Shown in pieces: positions 17,228 to 26,221 of a DNA stretch of 64,000 bases (the stretch's first letter is position 1; every line of letters starts with the position of its first letter). The DNA comes from Accumulibacter sp. (GTDB lineage: Bacteria > Pseudomonadota > Gammaproteobacteria > Burkholderiales > Rhodocyclaceae), in the NCBI RefSeq assembly GCF_036625195.1, contig NZ_JAZKUG010000001.1, positions 2,294,001 through 2,358,000 of the forward strand, written 5' to 3'. Under the pieces are notes generated by a model, which worked only from the letters and a program-made list of their open reading frames with translations, ran no database searches and was not told the origin of the DNA. The position numbers and the translations under genes are program-made.

Positions 17228-18684
17228 CGTCGCCAGAATGCCGGCATCAGCAGCACCAGCAGCGTGAAGATCTCGAGCCGGCCGAGCAGCATCGCCCACG
17301 TGCAGATCCACGTCTGGAAGTCGCTGAGCACGGCGTAGGTGGTCGTTGGTCCGACCAGGTTGAGGCCGGGGCCGGTGTTGTTGATGCAGGCGACGACGGC
17401 GGAAAAGGCGGTGATGACATCGAGCCGCGTCGCGACCATCAGCAGCGTCAGCGAGACGATCGACACGACGTAGATGAAGAGGAAGCCGAGGATCGAGTGC
17501 AGCACGTGGTCGGGAACGACGCTCGTCCCGAAGCGCACGCTCTGCAGGCCGCGCGGGTGCATCGCCCGCATCAGCTCGCGGAACACCTGTTTGTAGAGGA
17601 TCACCGCGCGCATCATCTTGATGCCGCCACCGGCCGATCCCGAGCAGGCGACGAAACTGCCGAGGAACAGGATCCACAACTGTGCGAACAGCGGCCACTG
17701 CGCATAATCGGTGGTGGCGAAGCCGAGCGAGGTGGCGAGCGACACCGAGTGGAAGGCGACGTAGCGGAAGGTGGTCAGGAAATCCTCGTAGATTCCGTCG
17801 GGCATCAGGTAGAGGGTCAGCGCGAGACTGCTGAAGGCGAGGAAGCCGAGGAAATAGTGTGCCTCGACGTCGAAGCGGTAGACGCGCAGCGAGCGCTTCG
17901 ACAGGGCGAGGAAGTGCGTGCTGTAGTTGATTCCGGCGAGCAGCGCGAAGAAGGTGACGACGATCTCGATCTCGAGGCTGGCGAAATGGCCGAGGCTGGC
18001 GTCCTTGGTCGAGAAGCCGCCCAGGCCCATCACCGAGAAGGCGTGCATCATCGCATCCCAGGGGCTCATCCCTGCGTGGTAGAGGCTGATGCCGCAGGCC
18101 GTCGTCAGGATCACGTACACCACCCACAGACCTTTGGCGGTTTCGGTCAGGCGTGGGGTGATCTTGCTGTCCTTCATCGGCCCCGGCGTTTCCGCCTTGA
18201 GCATGCTGCGACCGCCGAAGCCGAGCAGCGGCAGGATCGCCACCGCCAGGACGACGACGCCGAGACCGCCGACCCAGTGCATGAAGGTGCGCCAGAAGTT
18301 GATCGACAGCGGTAGGTGGTCGAGACCGGAAAGTACCGTCGCGCCGGTGGCCGTCAGTCCCGACACGGCCTCGAAATAGGCGTCGGTCCACGACAGCTCG
18401 CGGATGTGCAGATACAGCGGCAGCGCGCCGAAGGCCGGCAACAGCGCCCAGATCAGAGCCACCAGCAGGAAGCTCTCGCGCACGCGCATCTCTCGCTTCT
18501 GGTGGCGCGCCGTGAAGGTCAGCAGCCCGCCTGCGGCCAGCGTGATCAGGACGGCTTCGTCGTAGGCACTGTGGGCGCCGTCGGCGGTCAGCCACGACAG
18601 GCCGAGCGGCAGCAGCATCAGCCCGCCGAAGCCGATGATCAGGATGCCGAGAATGTGCAGGACGGGCGCGAAGCGGTCGATCAT
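17224..18684 (-). CDS. trkH: TrkH-family K+ uptake channel subunit
   Basis: 486 residues with the fourfold M1-P-M2 architecture of SKT transporters. Visible P-loop and pore features include SGLTATGATVL, SVMGLGGFSTKD, SGSAGGGIKMMRA and CINNTGPGLNLVGP (filter glycines of the four repeats). With the cytoplasmic NAD-binding subunit TrkA it forms a K+ uptake system at the inner membrane; no trkA is adjacent. It converges with the regulator gene at 17227. Full length and all four filter glycines suggest an active protein. Confidence 0.9.
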   Translation of the reverse strand: MIDRFAPVLHILGILIIGFGGLMLLPLGLSWLTADGAHSAYDEAVLITLAAGGLLTFTARHQKREMRVRESFLLVALIWALLPAFGALPLYLHIRELSWTDAYFEAVSGLTATGATVLSGLDHLPLSINFWRTFMHWVGGLGVVVLAVAILPLLGFGGRSMLKAETPGPMKDSKITPRLTETAKGLWVVYVILTTACGISLYHAGMSPWDAMMHAFSVMGLGGFSTKDASLGHFASLEIEIVVTFFALLAGINYSTHFLALSKRSLRVYRFDVEAHYFLGFLAFSSLALTLYLMPDGIYEDFLTTFRYVAFHSVSLATSLGFATTDYAQWPLFAQLWILFLGSFVACSGSAGGGIKMMRAVILYKQVFRELMRAMHPRGLQSVRFGTSVVPDHVLHSILGFLFIYVVSIVSLTLLMVATRLDVITAFSAVVACINNTGPGLNLVGPTTTYAVLSDFQTWICTWAMLLGRLEIFTLLVLLMPAFWRR

Positions 18685-19129
18685 GGGCAGGCCTTGCGGC
18701 GATAACGGATGGGATTTGGTCCCGGTGGTGACAACGCGGCGATCAGCTCGGCAATCGGGTCACCAGGACCGAGTTGAGGAAGTCGCTCCGGCAGCGTGCT
18801 GGAACCTCGATGATGCGGACATGAGTATGGCCTTTACGGTCTGCCGCCGTCAATCCGGGACCGGGCGCGCCGGGACGGCTGATCCGGGGCCACCTGCGCC
18901 GCCCGCGCCATGTGGCACGAGCGCCGCGGCATTCGCGCCGGCAATGCCAGGGTGATTTATCTTGCCGCCTCTTGCCGCATCCGCGAACTTCCGGCATCAT
19001 CCGCGGCCATGACGACAACGACCGATCGACCGACTGCTCTCCTGCGTGTCGCGCAGCCGCTGATCCAGTCTGACCGGTCGTCCGCTCTCCCTGTCGGTTC
19101 GCGGCGACCGGCGACGGCCGGGAGCTAGG
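18685..19129. other. 445-base intergenic region, no gene supported
   Basis: Divergent promoter region between trkH and the DUF1538 operon. Near 18960 the octamer CTTGCCGC occurs twice, 10 bases apart, in a locally AT-richer patch, which could mark the promoter. The minus-strand reading near 18745-18835 looks faintly protein-like (SDFLNSVLVTRLPS) but has no start or family match. Nothing else is seen. Confidence 0.4.
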
Positions 19130-20629
19130 ATGAGGCTCGGCTCGCTCGTCCGCGTCATCCGTGAACTGCTGCACGAAGCGGCGCGCGACTTGGCGCCGAC
19201 GCTGATCGTCGTCCTCATCTTCCAGATCTTCTTCATCCAGCGCATGCCCGACAGCCCGGCGGCGCTGATCGGTGGCTTTGCCGTCGTCCTGCTTGGCCTC
19301 GCGCTGTTCGTCAAGGGGCTGGACGCGGCGATCTTTCCTGCCGGCGAGACGATGGCTTTCGACTTCGCCCGGCGCGGTTCCTTTCTCTGGCTGATGTTCT
19401 TCGCCTTCTGCGTCAGCTTCGCCTCGGTCGCCGCAGAGCCGGCGCTGATGGCGGTCGCCTACAAGGCCGAGGCGGTATCGGGCGGCAGCATGGGCGCGCT
19501 GACGCTGCGCATGGTGGCGGCGCTCGGCGTCGGGCTGGCGGTCGTCGTCGGCGTCTGGCGCATCGTCCTCGGCCACTCGATCGGCAAGTACCTGATCCCC
19601 GGCTACCTCGTGGTCATCGCCTTGACGGCCTTCGCGCCCCCGCAACTGGTCGGCCTGGCCTTCGATTCCGGCGGCGTCGTCGCCTCGACCGTCACCGCGC
19701 CACTGCTCACCGCCCTCGGCGTCGGTCTGGCGACGAGCATCCGCGGCCGCAATCCGATGCTCGACGGTTTCGGCCTGATCGCCTTTGGCGCGCTGGCGCC
19801 GATGATCATCATCCAGCTCTACGGCATCGTCTTCTTCGTTCCCGCCGCGGCCGGCAGCGTCGTGCTGCTGATGCCGAGCGACGACCAGCACCAGTACGCC
19901 GCACTCGAGATGCTGCTCGACTTCCTGATCATGGTGCGGAACCTGCTGCCGATCATCGCCGTCGTCCTGTTCTCGAGCTTCGTCATCCTGCGCCGGCCGC
20001 TGGCCGATCCGCGCGGGCTGGCGGTGGGCATGGTGCTGGTGGCCGTCGGCCTGTTCATGTTCGACGAGGGGCTGCAGGTCGGGCTCTTCCCGCTCGGCGA
20101 CGAGATGACCAGCGGCCTGATGCGTGATGGCGTGGCGATGTGGGTGCTCTACCTCTACGGTTTCCTGATCGGCTTTGCGACGACGATGGCCGAACCGGCG
20201 CTGATCGCGCTGTCGATCAAGGCCGACGAAGTGAGCCTCGGTCAGTTGAAGGGCTTCTGGCTGCGCACGCTGGTGTCGATCGGCGTCGGCATCGGCATCG
20301 TCATCGGCTGCGCGCGCATCGTCGACGGCACCAACATCGCCTACTGGCTGATTCCCGGCTACCTGCTGGTCCTGCTGATGACCCGCTTCGCACCGCGGTT
20401 CATCGTTCCGATCGCCTACGACTGCGGCGGCGTGACGACGTCGACGGTGACCGTGCCGCTGGTCACCGCGCTCGGCGTCGGGCTGGCCGCGCGGACGCCG
20501 GGCCGCGACCCGATGATCGACGGCTTCGGGCTGATCGCCTTCGCCTCGCTGTTGCCGATGATCATCGTCATGTCGTATGGCATGCTCGCCACTTGGCTGT
20601 TGCGTGCCAGGAAACCCGTCACGGAGTAA
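19130..20629 (+). CDS. DUF1538-family membrane transporter with internal duplication
   Basis: 499 residues made of two homologous membrane halves (about 1-245 and 260-499). Each half has the motif AEPAL(M/I)A, a GVGLAVVVG/GVGIGIVIG helix, LIPGYL, F.CGGV/FDSGGV..STVT(A/V)P and the GLIAF segment. This is the DUF1538 family, polytopic proteins with an inverted or tandem repeat as in transporters. GGAGCTAGG precedes the ATG. The following PII-like and CBS genes point to nucleotide-sensing control of transport. The substrate is unknown. Confidence 0.85.
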   Translation: MRLGSLVRVIRELLHEAARDLAPTLIVVLIFQIFFIQRMPDSPAALIGGFAVVLLGLALFVKGLDAAIFPAGETMAFDFARRGSFLWLMFFAFCVSFASVAAEPALMAVAYKAEAVSGGSMGALTLRMVAALGVGLAVVVGVWRIVLGHSIGKYLIPGYLVVIALTAFAPPQLVGLAFDSGGVVASTVTAPLLTALGVGLATSIRGRNPMLDGFGLIAFGALAPMIIIQLYGIVFFVPAAAGSVVLLMPSDDQHQYAALEMLLDFLIMVRNLLPIIAVVLFSSFVILRRPLADPRGLAVGMVLVAVGLFMFDEGLQVGLFPLGDEMTSGLMRDGVAMWVLYLYGFLIGFATTMAEPALIALSIKADEVSLGQLKGFWLRTLVSIGVGIGIVIGCARIVDGTNIAYWLIPGYLLVLLMTRFAPRFIVPIAYDCGGVTTSTVTVPLVTALGVGLAARTPGRDPMIDGFGLIAFASLLPMIIVMSYGMLATWLLRARKPVTE

Positions 20630-20634
20630 ACACG

Positions 20635-20982
20635 ATGAAATTTTCCGCCGTCGTACTGATCGTTCCCGAGGAAGACGAGAACCGCGCGGTCGATATCCTC
20701 AAGGAAGCCGGCGCCACCGGCATCACCATCGTCAAGGGCAAGGGGCTGCGGCACAACGAGCGCAAGACCTTCCTCGGCCTCGGGCTCGAGCGCAAGGAGT
20801 CGCTGCTGCTCTGCGTCGTCGAGAAGCAGCTCGCGATGCGCATCCTGCGCGCCGTCAAGATGCAGATGAAGATGGACCTGCCCGGTGGCGGCCTGGCCTT
20901 CTCGCTGCCGCTGGGCAGTGTCGTCGGCATCGGCCTGGCGCAGATGCAGGCCTTCCGGCGCGAAGTCGAGGAGGGGCTGTGA
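20635..20982 (+). CDS. PII-like signalling protein
   Basis: 115 residues. The fold pattern beta-alpha-beta-beta-alpha-beta is clear (FSAVVLIVPEEDENRAVDIL ... ITIVKGKGL ... LLLCVVEKQLAMRILRAV). It lacks the GlnB uridylylation Tyr loop: the T-loop region is replaced by RHNERKTFLGLGLERKE. PII-like proteins encoded next to a membrane protein usually bind and gate it, as AmtB-GlnK does. Only five bases separate it from the DUF1538 stop. The ligand (ADP, ATP, AMP or bicarbonate) cannot be predicted. Confidence 0.75.
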   Translation: MKFSAVVLIVPEEDENRAVDILKEAGATGITIVKGKGLRHNERKTFLGLGLERKESLLLCVVEKQLAMRILRAVKMQMKMDLPGGGLAFSLPLGSVVGIGLAQMQAFRREVEEGL

Positions 20983-21045
20983 GCGGCGAACGCCGGTCCG
21001 CGTTTTTCCCTGCCTGCCCGATCATTGATTGAAGGAGTCCCTGCC

Positions 21046-21441
21046 ATGCTGGTTGCCGGAATCATGAAGAAGAAGGTCGTCACCATCAGCCCGATGGCGA
21101 CCGTCCGTGAGGCGCTGATGATGATGAAGGAGCGCGGCGTCAAGTCGCTGGTCGTCGAAAAACGCCACTCGGGTGATGCCTACGGGCTGATCGCCTATCG
21201 TGACGTGGCGCGGGCGGTGATCGCCGAAGACGGTGACATCGACCTGCTCAACGTCTACGATATCGCCCAGAAACCGGCGCTGCAGGTGTCGCAGCACCTC
21301 GACGTGCGCTATCTGGCTCGCCTGATGATCCAGTATTCGGTGAAGAGCGTGCTGGTGATCGACAACAACGAGCTCGAGGGTTTCGTTTCGGATACCGACG
21401 TCGTCGGCAGCCTGATCGATCGCGCGGTCGGTGGGCGCTAG
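21046..21441 (+). CDS. Two-CBS-domain protein
   Basis: 131 residues consisting of a CBS pair: VAGIMKKKVVTISPMATVREALMMM and YDIAQKPALQVSQHLDVRYLARLM, with the ligand-type endings YGLIAYRDV and EGFVSDTDVVGS. GAAGGAGT lies eight bases before the ATG at 21046. Such stand-alone pairs bind adenine nucleotides and often regulate an adjacent transporter or enzyme. It is the third gene of the DUF1538-PII operon, giving that operon two separate nucleotide-sensing proteins. Confidence 0.8.
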   Translation: MLVAGIMKKKVVTISPMATVREALMMMKERGVKSLVVEKRHSGDAYGLIAYRDVARAVIAEDGDIDLLNVYDIAQKPALQVSQHLDVRYLARLMIQYSVKSVLVIDNNELEGFVSDTDVVGSLIDRAVGGR

Positions 21442-21455
21442 TCGGGCGAGGCATC

Positions 21456-21893
21456 ATGGAGAAGCTCCTGCACCGCTACTCGGCCTTCTTTCCGCGCTGG
21501 TGCCAGGCCTTTGGTGACCATGCTCCGGATCCCTTCGGCGAGGCACGTGCCGTCGAGTGGTTGGTCGGCGCCGACAGCGTCGGCGTCATCGTCCTGCCCG
21601 AAGTGCGACACTGGCTGATGCACCAGTTGCTGGCCGAGAAGCATCCCGAAGTCGAGTTCCGATCGCGCTCGATCCGTCTCAACCGGCGCAAGTACGACGA
21701 GGTGGAAGTGCTCGCCACCGCGGGCTATTCGGCGCTGCGCGAACTGCTGCTCGGTTGCGACGAGGCGCACATGTTCCTCACCTATCACCTGATCTACCCG
21801 CCGGGGACGCGGATCATCACCATTTCGAGCAAGCCGCCGCTCGGTCTGCTGTATCGGGAGATGGAGCCACTGACGTTGGTCGTCAGCGAGTAG
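21456..21893 (+). CDS. Unrecognised protein, last gene of the DUF1538-PII-CBS operon
   Basis: 145 residues, soluble, mixed alpha/beta (WLVGADSVGVIVLPEVRHWLMHQLL, FLTYHLIYPPGTRIITISSKP). No domain is recognised. GGGCGAGG precedes the ATG by a few bases and only 14 bases separate it from the CBS gene, so it is probably co-transcribed. Codon use is normal for the region. The abundance of Arg and Tyr near the centre (RSIRLNRRKYDEV) could bind a nucleotide or nucleic acid, but this is a guess. Confidence 0.6.
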   Translation: MEKLLHRYSAFFPRWCQAFGDHAPDPFGEARAVEWLVGADSVGVIVLPEVRHWLMHQLLAEKHPEVEFRSRSIRLNRRKYDEVEVLATAGYSALRELLLGCDEAHMFLTYHLIYPPGTRIITISSKPPLGLLYREMEPLTLVVSE

Positions 21894-21899
21894 GGGCGG

Positions 21900-22200
21900 C
21901 GGCGGCGCCGGCTGAGCGGCCTCCGCGATCTCCCGCCGCTGTTCGGGGCTCGGATCGTCGAGTCGGCTCGCCGGTTCCGTTGCAACCGCATCGTCAACGG
22001 CAGCCGCCGCCTCGAGGTCGCAGAGCCCTTGCTTTTCCGCCCGCTTGGCAACATACTCGGACACGTTCGCGCGCCACCCGTAGCCGGGGTGGACTGGATC
22101 ATGCCGAGCCGCCGGCACCGCGCTTCGCAGTCCTTTTCTCGATATCAGGTCACAGACATCAACCAGCAACGCGGGCCATTGGCCTTGCTGGGTAGTCAGC
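21900..22200 (-). other. Protein-like minus-strand fragment of unknown origin
   Basis: Between the operon end and the pseudogene at 22201 the minus strand has an open frame with natural-looking composition, including GYGWRANVSEYVAKRAEKQG and CDLEAAAAVDDAVATEP. No start, ribosome binding site or family is seen. It may be the tail of an inserted or decayed gene; its right border coincides with the left border of the RCK-like remnant. Confidence that it was ever coding is low. Confidence 0.25.
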
Positions 22201-22416
22201 ACCCTGCCGGAAATCGTCTCGAACCGGGACCTGCTGCGCGGACTGCGGGACCTGCATTTCACCGGCGAAGTGGCGATCGTCGCCCGCGACGGCTTCGGCG
22301 GCGCAGCCTTGACGAGAATGGGCGCGCCGACCATCGTGTGGCCGATGCGCCACGCCGTCGATCATGTGGTCGAGGTGCTGACGGCGATGATCCGGTTTGA
22401 CGGGGTGGCCAAGTGA
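22201..22416 (+). pseudogene. 3' remnant of an RCK/TrkA-N-type NAD-binding domain
   Basis: The frame ending at TGA 22414-22416 encodes LPEIVSNRDLLRGLRDLHF followed by TGEVAIVARDGFGGAALTRMGA and HAVDHVVEVL. This is the second half of a TrkA-N/RCK Rossmann domain (pattern N..LLR.LR, I.AVAR, GA, A...V). Everything upstream is missing. It lies 55 bases before an intact KefB-type antiporter that has its own complete TrkA-N domain, so it is probably what remains of an older K+/H+ antiporter or channel regulator. Confidence 0.55.
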
Positions 22417-22471
22417 GGTGCGGCCGACCCGCCGCGTCTCGGCCAGGAAACGCAGAGAGCGGATAGACCAA

Positions 22472-24181
22472 ATGGATCATCTGATTCAGATCATTCTCCT
22501 GCTGGCCGTGACTGTGGCGATCATGGTCGCCTTTCAGCGGCTGCGTATTCCCTCGAGCCTGGGTTACCTGCTGGTCGGGTTGATCCTTGGGCCGCATACG
22601 GCTGGTCCGACGGTGCATGTCCCGGAGTTCAAGGTGCTGGCCGAGTTTGGCGTGGTCTTCCTGCTGTTCTCGATCGGGCTCAACTACTCGCTGCCGCAAC
22701 TGCATGCGATGCGTCATCAGATCCTGGGCCTCGGTACCGCGCAGGTTGGACTGACCACGGCTGTAGTAGCCACCTTGCTGTGGCTGGCTGGCTTGAACCC
22801 GGCGGTGGCCTTCGTCATCGGTGCCGTCTTCGCGCAGTCTTCGTCTACCATCATCGGCCGGCAATTGGCCGAACAGGGGGAGGACGCGACCGCGCATGGC
22901 CGGCTCGGCCTGGCCATCTCCGTGTTCCAGGATGTGACCGCCGTGCCTTTCCTGGTCCTGATTCCGGTGCTGGGCAGCGCCACGGGTATCTACGCCCTGG
23001 CTGGCGAACTCGGCTGGGCCCTGGCCAAGGCCATGCTCGCGTTCGCCGTGGTCTTCTATGCCGTGCGCTGGGCCTTGCGCCCACTCTTCCACCTCGTCGC
23101 CGAGCGGCGTTCCGCCGAGCTGTTCACCCTGACGGTCCTGCTGGTCGTGCTGGCGGCTGCCTCGACCACCAGCAGTCTCGGGCTGTCGCTGGCCTTTGGC
23201 GCCTTTTTGGCAGGTATGATGCTGGGCGAGACCGAGTTCCGTCACCAGGTGGAATCCAGCATTCGTCCGTTTCGCGATGTGCTGCTCGGCCTCTTCTTCA
23301 TTGGTATCGGCATGCTGATCGATCCGAGTTCACTGCCCCGGATCTGGCATTGGGCCCTGCTGGGCAGCCTGCTGCTGCTGTCGAGCAAGATTGTCGTCGT
23401 CGTACTGATCGTGCGTCGCAGTGGCATGGACGCGCTTGCATCATGGCGAACGGCCTTGCTGCTCGCCGTCGGCGGTGAGTTTGGTTTCGCGCTCCTTGCC
23501 ATCGCGCTGGACAGCAGCGTGATCGATGCGCAGGCCGGTCAGGTCGTGCTCAATGCCGTCCTCTTCTCCCTGGTCGGAGGCGTCCTGCTCATCCGCTACA
23601 ACCATGCGATCGCCTCCGGTCTGGCCCGGTCGGTCGTTGCCGCCCCTCCCGTGGCAGAGCAGTTGGGCGGCTTTCCCGCACCCCAAGTGCTGATCGGCGG
23701 CTACGGGCGCGTGGGCCATACCATCGCGGTACTGCTGAAGGCGAGCGGTGTCGATTTCGTGGCGTTCGACACCGATCCAAAGCGGGTGCAGCAAGGGCAG
23801 GCCGACGGGCATCTGGTGCTCTATGGCGACATTGCCGATCCGGAGCTGCTTGCAGCGGCCAGGGCCGAGCGCGCCACGCTGGCCATCGTCACCGTCGACT
23901 CGCACGCCATCGCGTTGCGGGCGATTGCTGCACTGTGCCAACATTGTCCGCATGTGCCGGTGATCGCGCGTGCCCGCGACCTGGAAGCCAGTTCGGCCTT
24001 GGTCAACGCCGGTGCGATCCATGCCTATCCGGAGGCGATCGAATCCAGCCTGCGCCTTGGCGCGACCGCCTTGCGCATGTTGCGGATTCCCACCGTCGAT
24101 ATCGACCGGATGCTGCAGGACATACGTGACTGGGACTACCAGCCGGTGCTTGAAAACCCAGTGGAGGAGGATGCCAAATGA
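22472..24181 (+). CDS. Monovalent cation:proton antiporter with TrkA-N domain (KefB/KefC type)
   Basis: 569 residues. Residues 1-385 are a CPA2 antiporter domain with some 12 helices, including the GYLLVGLILGP motif, FLLFSIGLNYS and FGAFLAGMMLGETEFRHQ. From about residue 405 there is a Rossmann TrkA-N domain starting VLIGGYGRVGHTIAVLL with the acidic FDTDPKRV end of strand two. Such proteins exchange K+ (or Na+) for H+ under nucleotide or glutathione control. ATG 22472 is preceded by AGAGAGCGGATAG. Its stop overlaps the next start (ATGA). Confidence 0.88.
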   Translation: MDHLIQIILLLAVTVAIMVAFQRLRIPSSLGYLLVGLILGPHTAGPTVHVPEFKVLAEFGVVFLLFSIGLNYSLPQLHAMRHQILGLGTAQVGLTTAVVATLLWLAGLNPAVAFVIGAVFAQSSSTIIGRQLAEQGEDATAHGRLGLAISVFQDVTAVPFLVLIPVLGSATGIYALAGELGWALAKAMLAFAVVFYAVRWALRPLFHLVAERRSAELFTLTVLLVVLAAASTTSSLGLSLAFGAFLAGMMLGETEFRHQVESSIRPFRDVLLGLFFIGIGMLIDPSSLPRIWHWALLGSLLLLSSKIVVVVLIVRRSGMDALASWRTALLLAVGGEFGFALLAIALDSSVIDAQAGQVVLNAVLFSLVGGVLLIRYNHAIASGLARSVVAAPPVAEQLGGFPAPQVLIGGYGRVGHTIAVLLKASGVDFVAFDTDPKRVQQGQADGHLVLYGDIADPELLAAARAERATLAIVTVDSHAIALRAIAALCQHCPHVPVIARARDLEASSALVNAGAIHAYPEAIESSLRLGATALRMLRIPTVDIDRMLQDIRDWDYQPVLENPVEEDAK

Positions 24182-25095
24182 CGAGCGCGCGGACGATTCT
24201 CGTCGCCACCGATCTTTCCGCGCCGGCGCGCCATGCGGTCGAGCGCGCGTTTCTGCTGGCTGCCAGCAGCGGCAGTGAGCTTTGCATTCTGCACGCAATG
24301 GAGCTGGATGCCCTCGACAGCCTGCGCGAGATGTGGGGGGACGATGTATCCGCCGTGAAGGCAGCCTTGAACAGCGACGCCCGCAAGCACCTCGATGAGC
24401 TCACCAGCGCCGCAGCGATCCGTCGTGGCGTTGCTGCGCGCACGTGCATCGCCGAGGGGAAGCCGCTGAACGCGATCGCTGCCGAAGCCGACGCGCTGGA
24501 TGCGCGTCTGGTGGTCATCGGCGCGCGTGGCGAGTCGCCGCTGCGCCACACTGTACTGGGGCCGACGGCAGCCCGGCTGCTGCGCAAGTCGTCACAGCGT
24601 CCGGTTCTCGTCGTGAAGAATGAACCCCACGCAACATACGGCTGCGTCCTGGTTGCTGTGGATTTCTCGCCGGTGTCGCTCGAGGCGGTTCGCCTGGCAA
24701 GGCGCTGGGCGCCAAAGGCCGATCTGGTCTTGTTGCACGCGTTCGAGTTGCCTTACGAGGGCAAGTTGCGGCTTGCAGGTGTCGACGCGCAGGAGATCCG
24801 CCGGTACGTCACAAGCAGCAGCGAGAACCGCCGCGAACGCTTGCACGAGCTGGCGGCAACCGCCGGTCTGGCGCCGGCGGAGTATCTGGTCCGGGTCATT
24901 CATGGCGATCCTGCGCAGCAGATCATCGGCGTCGCGCAGGAGCTTGCCAGCGACCTGATCGTCATCGGCAAGCACGGATCGCATCTCGTCGAGGAATTCC
25001 TGCTCGGTAGCGTGACCAAGCACGTGCTGGCGGAGTCGCGATGCGATGTGCTGGTCATCTGCGACCCGCGTGATGCGCCTGACGAATCGCCATGA
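24178..25095 (+). CDS. Universal stress protein with two UspA domains
   Basis: 305 residues forming a tandem Usp: domain 1 starts ILVATDLSAPARHAVERAF and ends with VIGARGESPLRHTVLGPTA; domain 2 starts VLVAVDFSPVSLEAVRLA and ends VIGKHGSHLVEEFLLGSVTKHVL. Domain 2 keeps the G-2x-G-like ATP loop only in altered form. It overlaps the antiporter upstream and the exchanger downstream by four bases each, so the three genes are one tightly coupled operon. The role is presumably stress-linked control of cation transport. Confidence 0.85.
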   Translation: MTSARTILVATDLSAPARHAVERAFLLAASSGSELCILHAMELDALDSLREMWGDDVSAVKAALNSDARKHLDELTSAAAIRRGVAARTCIAEGKPLNAIAAEADALDARLVVIGARGESPLRHTVLGPTAARLLRKSSQRPVLVVKNEPHATYGCVLVAVDFSPVSLEAVRLARRWAPKADLVLLHAFELPYEGKLRLAGVDAQEIRRYVTSSSENRRERLHELAATAGLAPAEYLVRVIHGDPAQQIIGVAQELASDLIVIGKHGSHLVEEFLLGSVTKHVLAESRCDVLVICDPRDAPDESP

Positions 25096-26015
25096 CCGAT
25101 CCGGCCCTGATCCTGGGCGCCGTGCTGTTGGCCGCGGCGGGCGGCGAGGCATTCCTCAAGTCCATCCTCGGCACGGCACGCCATCTGCGCGTACCAAAGG
25201 CGGTGGTGGCCACGACACTGGCGGCCTTCGCCACCTCCAGCCCGGAGCTCACCGTGTCTACCGTCGCCGCTCTCGCCGGCCAACCGGAAATCGGTTTGGG
25301 CGATGCGCTGGGGAGCAACGTCGTCAATGTCGCGCTGATCTTCGGTCTCGCCTTGCTTTATGGTGGCGTGCAGACGTCGCGGCAGGATTTTGGCCGCGAT
25401 TTCTACCTTGCCCTCGCAGTCCCCGCGCTGACTCTTGTCCTGATTCTTGATGGACGCATCGACCGGCCCGAGGCATTGCTGCTGTTGGCGCTGTTTTTCG
25501 CCTGGCTGGTCTGGATCGTGCGCAGTGCCCTGCGCCAGCGCGCCTTGGCGGTGGATGTCGAGACCAGCGAACTGTCTGCCGGAAGGAGCCTGCTGCTCGG
25601 TGTGCTCGGTCTTGGTGCGTTGATCGTTGCCGGCCGCCTGTTCGTCAGCGGAGCAACGGGAATCGCGGCCGCCTTGGCCGTCGACACGTACGTGATCGGG
25701 GCGATTCTGGTAGCCATCGGCACATCACTGCCCGAACTGGTGACGGTGATCCTTTCGCGCCTGCGTGGCCACGACGATGTCGGCGTCGGCACATTGATCG
25801 GCAGCAACCTGTTCAACGGTCTGGCCATCGTTGGCGTAGCGGGTACCCTGCATCCGATCGCGGCACCGCTGACCGAGGTGGCGCTGACGTTGACCTGCGG
25901 CATCCTCGCGCTGCTCCTGCTGCTGCCCAGCCGCAGCGGCCTGATCGGGCGCGACCGCGGCTTCGCTTTGCTGCTGTTCTATGTTGGCTTCATCTGGGCG
26001 ACGCTCACGTCCTGA
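25092..26015 (+). CDS. Ca2+/Na+ antiporter, CaCA family (YrbG-like)
   Basis: 307 residues with ten or so helices and the two inverted alpha repeats of Na/Ca exchangers: AAFATSSPELTVS..GDALGSNVVNVALI in the first half, and AIGTSLPELVTVI..VGTLIGSNLFNGLAI in the second. The acidic residues in SPE and LPE are the ion-binding Glu residues. It exchanges Ca2+ (or other cations) for Na+ or H+ at the inner membrane. ATG overlaps the stop of the Usp gene. It is the last gene of the operon. Confidence 0.9.
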   Translation: MTDPALILGAVLLAAAGGEAFLKSILGTARHLRVPKAVVATTLAAFATSSPELTVSTVAALAGQPEIGLGDALGSNVVNVALIFGLALLYGGVQTSRQDFGRDFYLALAVPALTLVLILDGRIDRPEALLLLALFFAWLVWIVRSALRQRALAVDVETSELSAGRSLLLGVLGLGALIVAGRLFVSGATGIAAALAVDTYVIGAILVAIGTSLPELVTVILSRLRGHDDVGVGTLIGSNLFNGLAIVGVAGTLHPIAAPLTEVALTLTCGILALLLLLPSRSGLIGRDRGFALLLFYVGFIWATLTS

Positions 26016-26221
26016 TCTCGCTGGTCATGTCTATTGATCGGGATGCTGCTCGATGCCGCGGTCTTGGGTGGCGCCACCGGCGGCGCTCGCATCGATGTCA
26101 GCGTTTGCCCATGGCAGTATTGCGCAATGGGAGGGCTTGCCAGCGCACCCGTCTGTCGGCCTTTCTTACACGATGCTCCCGATCGCAAGCAGCCGGTCCT
26201 GCTTTAATGATTGTTTTCCGA

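Noticed and set aside
18743..18840. Possible gene tail on the minus strand beside trkH
   Set aside because: Only about 30 natural-looking codons, no start and no family match.
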